From IMG/VR virus record IMGVR_UViG_3300042154_002686, positions 16,562 to 80,561 of that record: a DNA stretch of 64,000 bases; one strand, written 5' to 3'. Positions 9,380 to 17,072 of the stretch are shown piece by piece. The notes beneath the pieces are model-generated. The model saw only the letters and a list, made by a program, of their open reading frames with translations. It did not search any database and was not told where the DNA came from. How positions within the stretch are numbered: the stretch's first letter is position 1; the number at the start of each line of letters is the position of its first letter. A program made the position numbers and the translations under genes. The DNA comes from a virus.

Positions 9380-9408
9380 ACAAAAAACCCCCATTTCTGG
9401 GGGTCTTG
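9380..9408 (-). terminator. Intrinsic terminator after the major capsid gene
   Basis: Minus strand: GACCCCCAGAAATGGGGGTT then a T-run. It lies about 20 bases past the capsid stop and, with the terminator at 10406, makes the capsid gene an independent transcription unit. Confidence 0.85.
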
Positions 9409-9428
9409 TTTTGCTAATCTTCTTAAGA

Positions 9429-10364
9429 TTAAGAAGCGATAATCTTGGCGAGCGTTCCGACAGAACCCTTCTGAACTCCGTACAGGATGCTCATTGAGAG
9501 TTTCTGCTTGCCCGAATCACCGTCATACCATTCACGGACTTGGACGGTGAGGCCAGACTTTTCGTCTGTGGCCGAGGCGACATTGCCGTACCAGTTGGTG
9601 GGCAGAGCGGGCTGGCGAGTAGCGATGATGATGGACTCTGATGTGCAAGCGATGCCCTTCATGTTGGCAACAGCACCAGAGGGGAAGGCCGCATACTGAT
9701 TGACTTCAAAGCCGTGGATGCGAGGCAGAAGATTTTCAGTAAGAGGAGCGTTAGTACCCGAAGCATACTGCTGTTGGATAGCAGGGTCAGTAGCCAGAGA
9801 GGAGTAGAGCGAAGGCTTGACGATAAGGATTCGTCCCTGTTGAGGAACATATCGGTTCGTGAAGGCTTCCGAGATGCGAGCAACGGCATCGGCATCGAAT
9901 GCAAGAGCATCGCCATCGTAGACATAACCACGGTTACCAACAGGACCAGCGGTCAGTTCTGGGTAGTTGGTTTCATTGACGAGGGCAAAGATATCGTCAA
10001 GGACGGCCTTGGAGACGGCCCAAGCGGCAGGACGGATGAAGGTTCTGCGGAGAACTTCATAACCACCGAGAGCGACTTCGCCATCAGAGAAGCCCATCAC
10101 GAAACCCTTATGCTTGTTCAGCGTGATTTGGCGGGCTTCGGATGTAACATCGCTAACAGCATAGCCGTCAGCACCAATGTCGGTAATCGACTCCACACGG
10201 GAGGCGATACGGGTCGTGACGGTTTCGCCACGGGTAGCGATTTCGCCACCAAAGTTCGTAGTGAACTTCGAGATTAAAGGGAATTCGGCAAGAAGCGTTG
10301 TAAGCGAGTCTTGGGCGATGAGATTGAGGTTAATACCCCCGATTGAGTTGTCTCCAAATGGCAT
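9429..10364 (-). CDS. Major capsid protein
   Basis: 311 aa, with composition typical of HK97-fold coat proteins: an N-terminal SLTTLLAEFPLISKF segment, a long central helix region (YEVLRRTFIRPAAWAVSKAV) and a beta-rich C-terminus with IIATRQPALP and VREWYDGDSGKQKLS. It sits downstream of portal, protease, scaffold and a basic protein. It is a single-gene unit with its own canonical promoter and flanking terminators, consistent with high expression. The P22-like or phage-lambda-like subfamily could not be decided. Confidence 0.88.
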   Translation of the reverse strand: MPFGDNSIGGINLNLIAQDSLTTLLAEFPLISKFTTNFGGEIATRGETVTTRIASRVESITDIGADGYAVSDVTSEARQITLNKHKGFVMGFSDGEVALGGYEVLRRTFIRPAAWAVSKAVLDDIFALVNETNYPELTAGPVGNRGYVYDGDALAFDADAVARISEAFTNRYVPQQGRILIVKPSLYSSLATDPAIQQQYASGTNAPLTENLLPRIHGFEVNQYAAFPSGAVANMKGIACTSESIIIATRQPALPTNWYGNVASATDEKSGLTVQVREWYDGDSGKQKLSMSILYGVQKGSVGTLAKIIAS

Positions 10365-10407
10365 AATTTATTGTTATATATTAAGGTTCCTTTTTGGAGG
10401 CTGTCAA
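10365..10407 (-). promoter_or_regulatory. Strong promoter of the major capsid gene
   Basis: TTGACA (10402-10407), an 18-nt spacer and TAATAT (10378-10383) on the minus strand; the leader AACAATAAATT before ATG has no Shine-Dalgarno. This is the most canonical promoter in the window. Confidence 0.85.
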
Positions 10408-10437
10408 CCGTATCAAACAAAAGAGCCCCTTTCGGGG
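10408..10437 (-). terminator. Intrinsic terminator between basic protein and capsid gene
   Basis: Minus strand AGAGCCCC-GAAA-GGGGCTCTTTT with a GAAA tetraloop. It closes the scaffold/basic-protein unit just upstream of the capsid promoter. Confidence 0.85.
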
Positions 10438-10450
10438 CTCTGTTTTTGGC

Positions 10451-11467
10451 TTATTTACCGCCTTGGTTTTTTCTGCGTTCCTTAATCTGTCGCATAACCT
10501 CTGCCGCCCTGTCCTGTGTTTCCTTCTTCTTTCTGTCCGCTTCCTGTCTCTGTTGGGCGATTTCTCTATCAATTCTTTCGCCCTGTTGGCGTAACTTTTC
10601 CCGAGCGGACTCTAACTGTCTTTCTGCCGCATCCTCTTCCCTTTTGTTTCGCTTTGGAGCCTTTGGAGCCTTTTCTCTCTTTTCAACACGCTTCTTTGTA
10701 CGCTGTGCGGTTGAGTCGTTTGTGCTTCTGCGAGCCTTGGGCGTAGCCTTCTTTGGAGTCGTCTTCTTCTTGGCAACAGGAGCCTTGCGTCTAGCCTTGG
10801 GCTTATTAGCCTTCTTTGCTCTCAACTTTGCGGCATTATCTCTTGCCGTCTGTCTGGCCTTTTTAAGTTTCTTATTGGTAGCCGCAGTCTTCTTCTTGGA
10901 TTCCGCTCTACGCTTTGCGTAAGCCGCTTGCTTCTTGCTGACTAAAGGCTTGCCTTGCAAGACCTTCTGCTTGTTGCGATTGGCAACCCGAGCACCTCTG
11001 GCAGTGCCATCCGAAGGGGTGTTGAAGGAAGCAGGAATGACAACACGCTTGCCACCCTTACGAGCACCACCACTGGAGACTTCGTCATCATTGTATCTGC
11101 GAACCGTTCCTCCCTTAAGTTTTTGGCCTTCTTGGTAAGGACCATAGTCAGAAAACTGCTGAACCCCAGGTTTCATCGTGCCTCTGCGTGTTCCGAGAAG
11201 TTCGTCTCTATTGTCTTCAGTAACCTTTGTTCTGGTGATTGAGCCGTCTTCGTTCTGAACGGCAATGATATCTCCGTTCTTAACATACTCTTCGGCTTCT
11301 CCGTATCCAATTTCGCCAGTTTCCTTACCTGCCGTGCCGAAGTTCGACTCACCAGTGTAAAGCATTCCAGCCTTGCCTTGGCGACGAAGTTCTGCGTTAT
11401 ACGCACGGGCTTTGCCCGCAGGGGTTAGCGAGCCGTCAGCCGCTTTATAGAATGTTCTTCCTGCCAT
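10451..11467 (-). CDS. Very basic histone H1-like head-operon protein (338 aa)
   Basis: Residues 1-160 are a mixed globular part (MAGRTFYKAADGSLTPAGK; YVKNGDIIAVQNEDG). Residues 165-338 are dominated by Lys, Arg and Ala, with PKARRKAPVAKKKTTPKKA-like repeats followed by a charged coiled coil (REKLRQQGERIDREIAQQ). Such Pro/Lys/Ala tails resemble eukaryotic H1 or bacterial Hc1-type DNA-binding tails. Position between scaffold and capsid suggests an internal head protein that binds DNA; that is inferred. Promoter: TTGACA with TATTCA 18 nt away. Confidence 0.75.
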   Translation of the reverse strand: MAGRTFYKAADGSLTPAGKARAYNAELRRQGKAGMLYTGESNFGTAGKETGEIGYGEAEEYVKNGDIIAVQNEDGSITRTKVTEDNRDELLGTRRGTMKPGVQQFSDYGPYQEGQKLKGGTVRRYNDDEVSSGGARKGGKRVVIPASFNTPSDGTARGARVANRNKQKVLQGKPLVSKKQAAYAKRRAESKKKTAATNKKLKKARQTARDNAAKLRAKKANKPKARRKAPVAKKKTTPKKATPKARRSTNDSTAQRTKKRVEKREKAPKAPKRNKREEDAAERQLESAREKLRQQGERIDREIAQQRQEADRKKKETQDRAAEVMRQIKERRKNQGGK

Positions 11468-11535
11468 GTTTTTGTTGTATTATAGTTGGGTTGTGCCATG
11501 AATATGCATGGCTCATCCCGCTTGTCAAGCGGTAA

Positions 11536-12720
11536 TTAAGACCGCTTGGAACGGAGGACAGAAGAGGCGTGACGCTCGATGATTTGCTTGTTGTCGAGGT
11601 AGAACTTACGCTGTTCAACACCCTTGAGGGTTTCAAACTTCTTGTAAATGTCAGAGTCGGTTTCAGCGACAGGAGCCGTATCAACGGAGATTGCAACAGC
11701 CTCTGTCCCGTGGTTGGACACGATTTGAGCGGCCTTCTCTTCAACGGTCTTGGCAGACTTTTCGATGGTATTGACCTTGCTCATCAGCATTTCAAACTTT
11801 TCTTCAAGAGCCTTATACTTGGTGACCGCTTCTTCCTTGGCTCTGACCTCCATAGCCATGGTGGCTCTGGTGGAGTTGAGTTCTTCTTCGAGGGCGGCTG
11901 GCTTGGTGGCTGTCAAGGAAGCAAACTTTTTAGCAATCGCTTCAATCTTGGCATCAATGCTGTCGTCAACGACTTCAGCAACTGCGGCAGAAACTGACGC
12001 AGGAGTCTCGGCAGAGGCGACTGGTTCAACTTCTGCTTCCGAGGCTTGTGTTTCTGGGGTTGTTTCTTCGGCATTCTTTGGCTTTCCAAGTGGGTTTTCC
12101 TTGTGACGCTTTTGGTTGGGCTTGGCGAGGACGGTTTGGTTCTTGTTGATACCACCGAGGTCGTTGGCGGCATCTGGGCCGTCAACAGGCAACTTCTGCT
12201 CTGGAGGCATCTTCTTTGCCTTGGGCTCCTTTTCTTCGCCTTCATTCTCTTCTTCGTCTTCGTCATCGCAATCCTTCTTAGCCATCAACTTCTTTTCGTC
12301 CTTCATTTCTTCTTCGTCTTCCTTGAGATGCTCCTTCTTGTCCTTCTTGACCTGCTTCTTCTTCTTTTCTTCGTCATCTTCCATTTCTTCTTCCTGCTTC
12401 TTGATAGAGGCGGGTTCGGACTTTTCGTGCTTGGATTCGTCTTCGTCAACGCCTTCGGTCTTGGGGGCGAACATCTTGGAGTACTGGGCTTCCATGGCTT
12501 CAACCTTAGCACCAGTTGCCTTGTGGTAGTCCTTGATGTTGTTGTCCATCTCAAGAACCTTCTTCATGGCATCAGAGAGGCTCTCTTCCATCTTTCTCAT
12601 ACGCTCGGTATAAGTGTTGTTTTCTCCAGCAAATGTAGCGAACTTTTCGTCAAACGCCTTGGCTTGAGATTCCTGCGATTCGAGGAGTTGCTTGAGGAGA
12701 TTATCAATGGATTTGCTCAT
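11536..12720 (-). CDS. Acidic coiled-coil scaffold protein
   Basis: 394 aa. An N-terminal helical segment (residues 1-80) is followed by a block of Glu/Lys/Asp repeats (about 95-180), a Pro/Ala/Glu-rich linker and a C-terminal coiled coil (residues 265-335). Length, charge and position between protease and capsid fit an internal scaffolding protein cleaved by the S49 protease. Its own promoter is TTGACA, 18 nt, CACTAC, ending ten bases before ATG. Confidence 0.75.
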   Translation of the reverse strand: MSKSIDNLLKQLLESQESQAKAFDEKFATFAGENNTYTERMRKMEESLSDAMKKVLEMDNNIKDYHKATGAKVEAMEAQYSKMFAPKTEGVDEDESKHEKSEPASIKKQEEEMEDDEEKKKKQVKKDKKEHLKEDEEEMKDEKKLMAKKDCDDEDEEENEGEEKEPKAKKMPPEQKLPVDGPDAANDLGGINKNQTVLAKPNQKRHKENPLGKPKNAEETTPETQASEAEVEPVASAETPASVSAAVAEVVDDSIDAKIEAIAKKFASLTATKPAALEEELNSTRATMAMEVRAKEEAVTKYKALEEKFEMLMSKVNTIEKSAKTVEEKAAQIVSNHGTEAVAISVDTAPVAETDSDIYKKFETLKGVEQRKFYLDNKQIIERHASSVLRSKRS

Positions 12721-12782
12721 GTTTTAGTAGTGTGCTTATTGTTGAGTTATTGTCAACCGAAAAGGGCTCGGTTGCGTATAAA

Positions 12783-13757
12783 TTAGAGGCCGTTTCTTGC
12801 CATCAATTTAGATGTGACTTGGGAGTGAGCCATGTTCCTGTTCGCCTTAATCATGTCCTTGGCTTGCTTCCACTCATCAACGAGGGAGGTAGCCATGCCA
12901 ATCCGAACGGCTTCGTCCCCGTAGAACGACTGGCCTTGGAGGTTCTCTTCTTCCACGAAGGCACGAACTGACTTAACATCTCTGATAAAGCGTCTGTGCA
13001 GTTCAATCACCTCGTCTTGAAGACGCTGGAACTGGAGTGCGGTAAGGGGGAGGTGTTCAACGCCAGCGGCCTTGTAGTCGCCAGACTTAATGACAGTAAT
13101 CTTAACCCCATCCTTCTCGTACTTATCGCTTAAATCCTTGAGGGTAAGGTAGATGCCAACGGCTCCAATGCTTGAGGAAGGGGTGACCATAAGGCGGTCG
13201 CACTGAGAAGCCAGCCAGTATGCGGCTGAACCGCAATCGCCCTCGCAATAAGCAGTCGTAGCCTTGGGATAGTTTCTAATCTTCTTGGCAATTTCTTCAA
13301 GGCCAGTTGTCGAGCCACCGCCAGAATCAAACTTAAATACAACATCCTTCACATCTTCACGCTTTTCCCAAGCGTCAAGTGTGCAAGCAATGTCGCAAAG
13401 GTCGGTGCATCCAAGCATACGCTCAACCTTAGTCAAGCCCTTGCCGATTACGCCCTTCACATCAATGTATCCGATGTTATCATCAACCTTTGGCTCAAGG
13501 AGTTCTTGGAAGAAGTTCTCCAACTCTCCGCTTGAAGGGGAGTCATCGTCATCTCCCCAAGGAGAGCCAGCCCTTGACTTGCGACCACGCTTTTCGGTCT
13601 TATTGATATATTTGTCGGTCCATGCCGACATGTGGTAAGCAATATCTGGATTAGATAAGATTATATTTGCATTATCCAAGAAGGCTTGAGCCTTCAGTGG
13701 GTCGATGAGCATTGGTCGCCCAGCGGAGATTGCGTAACATAAGTCGTTTCTAATCAT
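12783..13757 (-). CDS. Head maturation protease, S49 (SppA/gpC-like)
   Basis: 324 aa from ATG 13757 (MIRNDLCYAI); a longer frame to 13997 would overlap the portal heavily and is rejected. A ClpP/SppA fold is seen: VVFKFDSGGGST (residues 139-150), catalytic Ser177 in GDCGSAAYW, and the partner Lys229 in KSGDYKAAG. Lambda gpC-type enzymes of this family cleave scaffold and portal during head maturation. It directly follows the portal gene. Confidence 0.92.
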   Translation of the reverse strand: MIRNDLCYAISAGRPMLIDPLKAQAFLDNANIILSNPDIAYHMSAWTDKYINKTEKRGRKSRAGSPWGDDDDSPSSGELENFFQELLEPKVDDNIGYIDVKGVIGKGLTKVERMLGCTDLCDIACTLDAWEKREDVKDVVFKFDSGGGSTTGLEEIAKKIRNYPKATTAYCEGDCGSAAYWLASQCDRLMVTPSSSIGAVGIYLTLKDLSDKYEKDGVKITVIKSGDYKAAGVEHLPLTALQFQRLQDEVIELHRRFIRDVKSVRAFVEEENLQGQSFYGDEAVRIGMATSLVDEWKQAKDMIKANRNMAHSQVTSKLMARNGL

Positions 13758-13764
13758 AAGTTTA

Positions 13765-15456
13765 TTATCCGTTGTAAGAATTGTCAATCGGCTTTGAGCG
13801 GCCTTGGTTCTGCTTCGGCAAAGCCTCAACAGGATTCTCATTCCTTTCAATTGGAGAGACACCCTTTGAAACATCTGGGGGTGCTGTTTCTGGCTCAAGT
13901 TCGCCAACGGTATCCTTAATGTCCTCGTAAGCAAGACCCTCCTCAACAAGAGGATTTCTTGTGCTCTGTTCTGGGAGCGGATTGCCATCCTCGTCAACTT
14001 GAGGCTGGTTCTTGTTTCCGTTCATGCCCTCCATTCCTCCCTGCGGAGAGAATCTGAAGAGGTCATCACGATTGAGGCCAGTGTCCTTAGCCAACTTCTC
14101 AAGGAACAGGAAGTTCTTGGCTCTCTTACGCATGGTCTTTTCGTATTGATAACCTCTGGCCGCAAAGTCATCCTCAATGGTCGTTCTTCCCATTTCAAGG
14201 TCGGCTCGGTCAGAGACTGCGTCTCTTCCAGCATCAACAGTGACTGAGCGTGGGGTCATCCACTCAACCTTCCACCAGTTTCGGGCAGAGGGAAGGTCTC
14301 CACGGTTAATCTTAGTTCCGAGCCAATACTGGAAGTAAGGATTGAGGAACCGTTTGATAATTATATGCTGTCTATGCGTGAAATATCGTCCAGCCTTGGC
14401 AACGACAAGGCGGACAGATGCACCACCAGCCTTGGTTGGGTCAGCCAAGAACTCGAATGGTAGTGAGCCGAGGCATGAGTCTCTGCGAAGGTGCTCAATG
14501 AATCCAGTAAAGGCAGTCGTTGGGCGAGCAGATTGATGAGAGACAAGTTCCTCGTTTGGCTGAAGGACGGCAGTGACCCCACCAAGGATACGATTCATTT
14601 CAAGCGTATTAGTTGGCGTATTGCTCGTATTTGGAACTCCAAGACCAATGTCTCCATTGTCTGGACCAAGGTCGTTTGTCTTTAAAATACGGCTGATTCT
14701 GGCATTGTCCTTGGCGGCAACCTTCTCCATGGACAGCAGGTCCATTTCATCACGCAAATTGGTAATAGCATGCTGATGAGGGGGGTAGGCTCTTGAAGCA
14801 GATGCGTGTGTCGGATTGTAGACATGCATCATGGCGGACGCTGGAACTGGGGTAAACTCCCCATTCGACTGCTTAACATAGTAAACAGTTGGAACGCCAA
14901 ACTTATTATACTTAATTCCGTCATTTATAGACGGGTCAGAGACAAGGTTAAAAGGTGTCTCAACTCTATGAGTCTCAACGATTTGGAACTTTGGAATTCC
15001 GTTTCTTTTTGCTTTAATTAAGAAGATTTCACCATCTCTATCAAGTGCTTCGCAGATGATATAGAGGGATTCGAGCATCGAAAACCTTCCCGTTACCTCT
15101 GGGCTGTCGCATTCTTGGTCCCATTCGGCCTCAACAAGCGATTGCCAATCGAAATCGCCACCGTTACATTGCATCATTATTCCATCTCCGATGGAATAAA
15201 TTGCAGTATCCGAGATAATTTGACGGAATAAACCGTTATTTTTCTCAAGCCAGCGGGAAAGGCGAACCATTTCCCTTCTAACTGAGTCGGTTAATTCTAA
15301 TCTAAAATCGGTCGGTGCGGGAGCATCGACTCGAGTTCTATGAACAGACTGACGGGCGGATTCCCACGCACCCATGTACGCCTTTGGGCGTAGAGCGTTT
15401 GAGATAGCCAGTCTGGCTCTGTCAAAGAAACTTATTGGTTTTGGTGTATTGCTCAT
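13765..15456 (-). CDS. Portal protein (lambda gpB-like)
   Basis: 563 aa, the usual size for the family. Typical features are DSVRREMVRLSRWLEKNNGL near residue 57, GDGIMMQ, ALDRDGEIFLIK and a C-terminal Pro/Asn/Glu-rich region. The portal forms the dodecameric DNA entry ring at one capsid vertex. Gene order terminase-W-portal-protease is the lambda order. The start overlaps the upstream gpW-like stop by four bases. Confidence 0.92.
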   Translation of the reverse strand: MSNTPKPISFFDRARLAISNALRPKAYMGAWESARQSVHRTRVDAPAPTDFRLELTDSVRREMVRLSRWLEKNNGLFRQIISDTAIYSIGDGIMMQCNGGDFDWQSLVEAEWDQECDSPEVTGRFSMLESLYIICEALDRDGEIFLIKAKRNGIPKFQIVETHRVETPFNLVSDPSINDGIKYNKFGVPTVYYVKQSNGEFTPVPASAMMHVYNPTHASASRAYPPHQHAITNLRDEMDLLSMEKVAAKDNARISRILKTNDLGPDNGDIGLGVPNTSNTPTNTLEMNRILGGVTAVLQPNEELVSHQSARPTTAFTGFIEHLRRDSCLGSLPFEFLADPTKAGGASVRLVVAKAGRYFTHRQHIIIKRFLNPYFQYWLGTKINRGDLPSARNWWKVEWMTPRSVTVDAGRDAVSDRADLEMGRTTIEDDFAARGYQYEKTMRKRAKNFLFLEKLAKDTGLNRDDLFRFSPQGGMEGMNGNKNQPQVDEDGNPLPEQSTRNPLVEEGLAYEDIKDTVGELEPETAPPDVSKGVSPIERNENPVEALPKQNQGRSKPIDNSYNG

Positions 15457-15704
15457 CTATCGACTTGTCTGTTGTAATTGGTTCTGAGTCCTCGGACTCG
15501 TCCATCTAGACTTCTAAGGGCATATTTTGCCTCATTTAGCATGTCTTGTGGTGGCATTGCGAACTGCTTACTTGCATTGGTGACTCCGTCACCATAAGAC
15601 ATAATTGTCTTACCTTCAAGGATTAATGCAACAGCCTTATCCCTCAATTGCTCGATTGTAGCACGGGGTAAACCGACAAAGATTCCGATTGCTGGTTGGG
15701 CCAT
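15453..15704 (-). CDS. gpW-like head-tail joining protein
   Basis: 83 aa, between terminase and portal exactly as gpW in lambda. The pattern fits: an N-terminal helix (ATIEQLRDKAVALILEGK), a tyrosine-centred turn (IMSYGDGV), then a second helix (MPPQDMLNEAKYALRSLDG) and a basic tail. gpW binds the portal after packaging and prepares heads for tails. Confidence 0.8.
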   Translation of the reverse strand: MAQPAIGIFVGLPRATIEQLRDKAVALILEGKTIMSYGDGVTNASKQFAMPPQDMLNEAKYALRSLDGRVRGLRTNYNRQVDR

Positions 15705-15731
15705 AATGTTTGCCCAATGTCAACAATAATC

Positions 15732-15896
15732 TTAGTTTTTGTCGCTTTTCTTCTTCAAGACCTCTCCGTAAACTTTTTCAAGTTTATTTCTAATTTCCTG
15801 TCTTTTCTTCTCGGAAACCTCAAACGGAGCGTTATTGGGGAGTCCGTCTACGGTGACTGACTTTTCCCTTTTTTGTGGCTTTTTGTTTTGACTCAT
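15732..15896 (-). CDS. Small charged protein (54 aa)
   Basis: A short ORF between the JAB-like gene and the gpW-like gene. Its head is Lys-rich (MSQNKKPQKREK), the middle VTVDGLPNNAPFEVS, and the C-terminus a Lys/Glu helix ending KKKSDKN. No family is recognised. It tightly follows the upstream stop, so it is probably co-transcribed with the head genes. Confidence 0.6.
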   Translation of the reverse strand: MSQNKKPQKREKSVTVDGLPNNAPFEVSEKKRQEIRNKLEKVYGEVLKKKSDKN

Positions 15897-15903
15897 AATC
15901 GTA

Positions 15904-16815
15904 TTATACAGGTGGAAGTGGTTTTGTCAAGGCTCTTTTGTCAAGAAGGTCTTCAAATCCTTTTCTTGGCGTAAATGTATAAGAAAGTCCCTTTTTCTGA
16001 GCCCAAGAAGATACAATTCTAAAATGCTCTATTGAGTGAGCCCGTCCGAAAGTGCCATTTCTAAACGACCCTCTTATCGCAGAGTATTTGTTCATAAGTT
16101 CTGATGATACTGCATGGAACTCGGTTTGCAGTTGCTTAATCTCTTTTAATGAAATCTTAACACGCTTATCTCGCTTGAGCGTATAAGTACCCTCCCGTCC
16201 AGTTGCTGTTATCTCTTTTAAAGCCTCTCGTCTAAACGAAAGAATATCTCCTGCATACCGTTTGTTTTCCATCATTTGATATATGCTCAAGCCCCCACCA
16301 AGCCTTGTATATGGATTTGTCGGGTGATTATGCAGGAATGTACCATTGGCTTCCATGCCCTCAACTGACCACGCTCCAACGGAATTTACAGTTCCAATGT
16401 TGTAGCCAATAAATCTATCATTCTTGTCAAATATAGCACAGTATTCAACTTCTTTTGAGTGAAACTCTTCAAGCAATTTTTCACGATTCCACTTGCTTGA
16501 CTTGTTGTGCAAGTCGCTTATCTTAAGTCCATCCTTTTCGTCTAAATAAGCCCTCACTGCCATTACCATTGCGAAATCCCATGTGTCTGCTTTGCCCTTC
16601 TTAAGCATCTCAGCAAGTTGCTCTGGGGTGTATGTTTTCTTTAAATGCTCAATTATGGCCTGTCTACGCTGTGCGTTTGAGAATAGACCGTTTCTATCGT
16701 AGCCATCAATGCTTTTCATTATGATAGACGCTTCCGATGCCAAACGCTGTAGTTGCAGTTCAGTTGGCTCAAGGACTCTTCGTCCGTTTTCTATCTTGTA
16801 TGTTCTTCCGCCCAT
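15904..16815 (-). CDS. Head-module protein with JAB-like metallopeptidase motif (303 aa)
   Basis: Residues 120-180 look like a JAB/MPN core: EVEYCAIFDKNDRFIGYN strands, then FLHNHPT (His162, His164, Pro165) followed 12 residues later by Ser177. In active JAMM enzymes an Asp follows the Ser by three residues; here it is Gln180, so the zinc site may be altered or inactive. The rest is helical. It lies just downstream of the large terminase. A head-associated hydrolase is possible but not shown. Confidence 0.6.
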   Translation of the reverse strand: MGGRTYKIENGRRVLEPTELQLQRLASEASIIMKSIDGYDRNGLFSNAQRRQAIIEHLKKTYTPEQLAEMLKKGKADTWDFAMVMAVRAYLDEKDGLKISDLHNKSSKWNREKLLEEFHSKEVEYCAIFDKNDRFIGYNIGTVNSVGAWSVEGMEANGTFLHNHPTNPYTRLGGGLSIYQMMENKRYAGDILSFRREALKEITATGREGTYTLKRDKRVKISLKEIKQLQTEFHAVSSELMNKYSAIRGSFRNGTFGRAHSIEHFRIVSSWAQKKGLSYTFTPRKGFEDLLDKRALTKPLPPV

Positions 16816-17072
16816 TGTTTTTAAAAGTTAATAGATGCCGTTAAGACTTATGACCCACCGCTGGGTTTGAGCATTTCTGTTTCAAGAATCTTCGGCCATC
16901 TAAAGTGAAATGATGGTTGGTGGATTTAATCGAGGATAATACGGGGAATCATCAGAACAACCCACCAACATTTCTGCTGGGAAACCTCTTGTGCCGTTGC
17001 CGTACACAATCACCACCAAACCATCACATAACCAATGATGCACCTTTCAAGTCCGAATGCAAGCGGAAACTT
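16816..17072 (-). other. Gap between large terminase and JAB-like gene
   Basis: 257 bases with no convincing gene. The best candidate is a 47-codon minus-strand frame from GTG 17043 to a stop at 16900 containing GTRGFPAEML and a Pro-rich tail, without a ribosome site. Two shorter overlapping frames exist. No hairpin with a T-run was found. Confidence 0.35.

Noticed and set aside
12046-12786. Long plus-strand Leu/Phe-rich open frame opposite the scaffold gene
   Set aside because: It is the reverse complement of Glu/Lys-rich codons of the scaffold, without promoter or start context.
13758-13997. 80-residue N-terminal extension of the head protease
   Set aside because: It overlaps the portal gene in another frame, has shadow-like Leu/Arg-rich composition, and ATG 13757 sits just after the portal stop.
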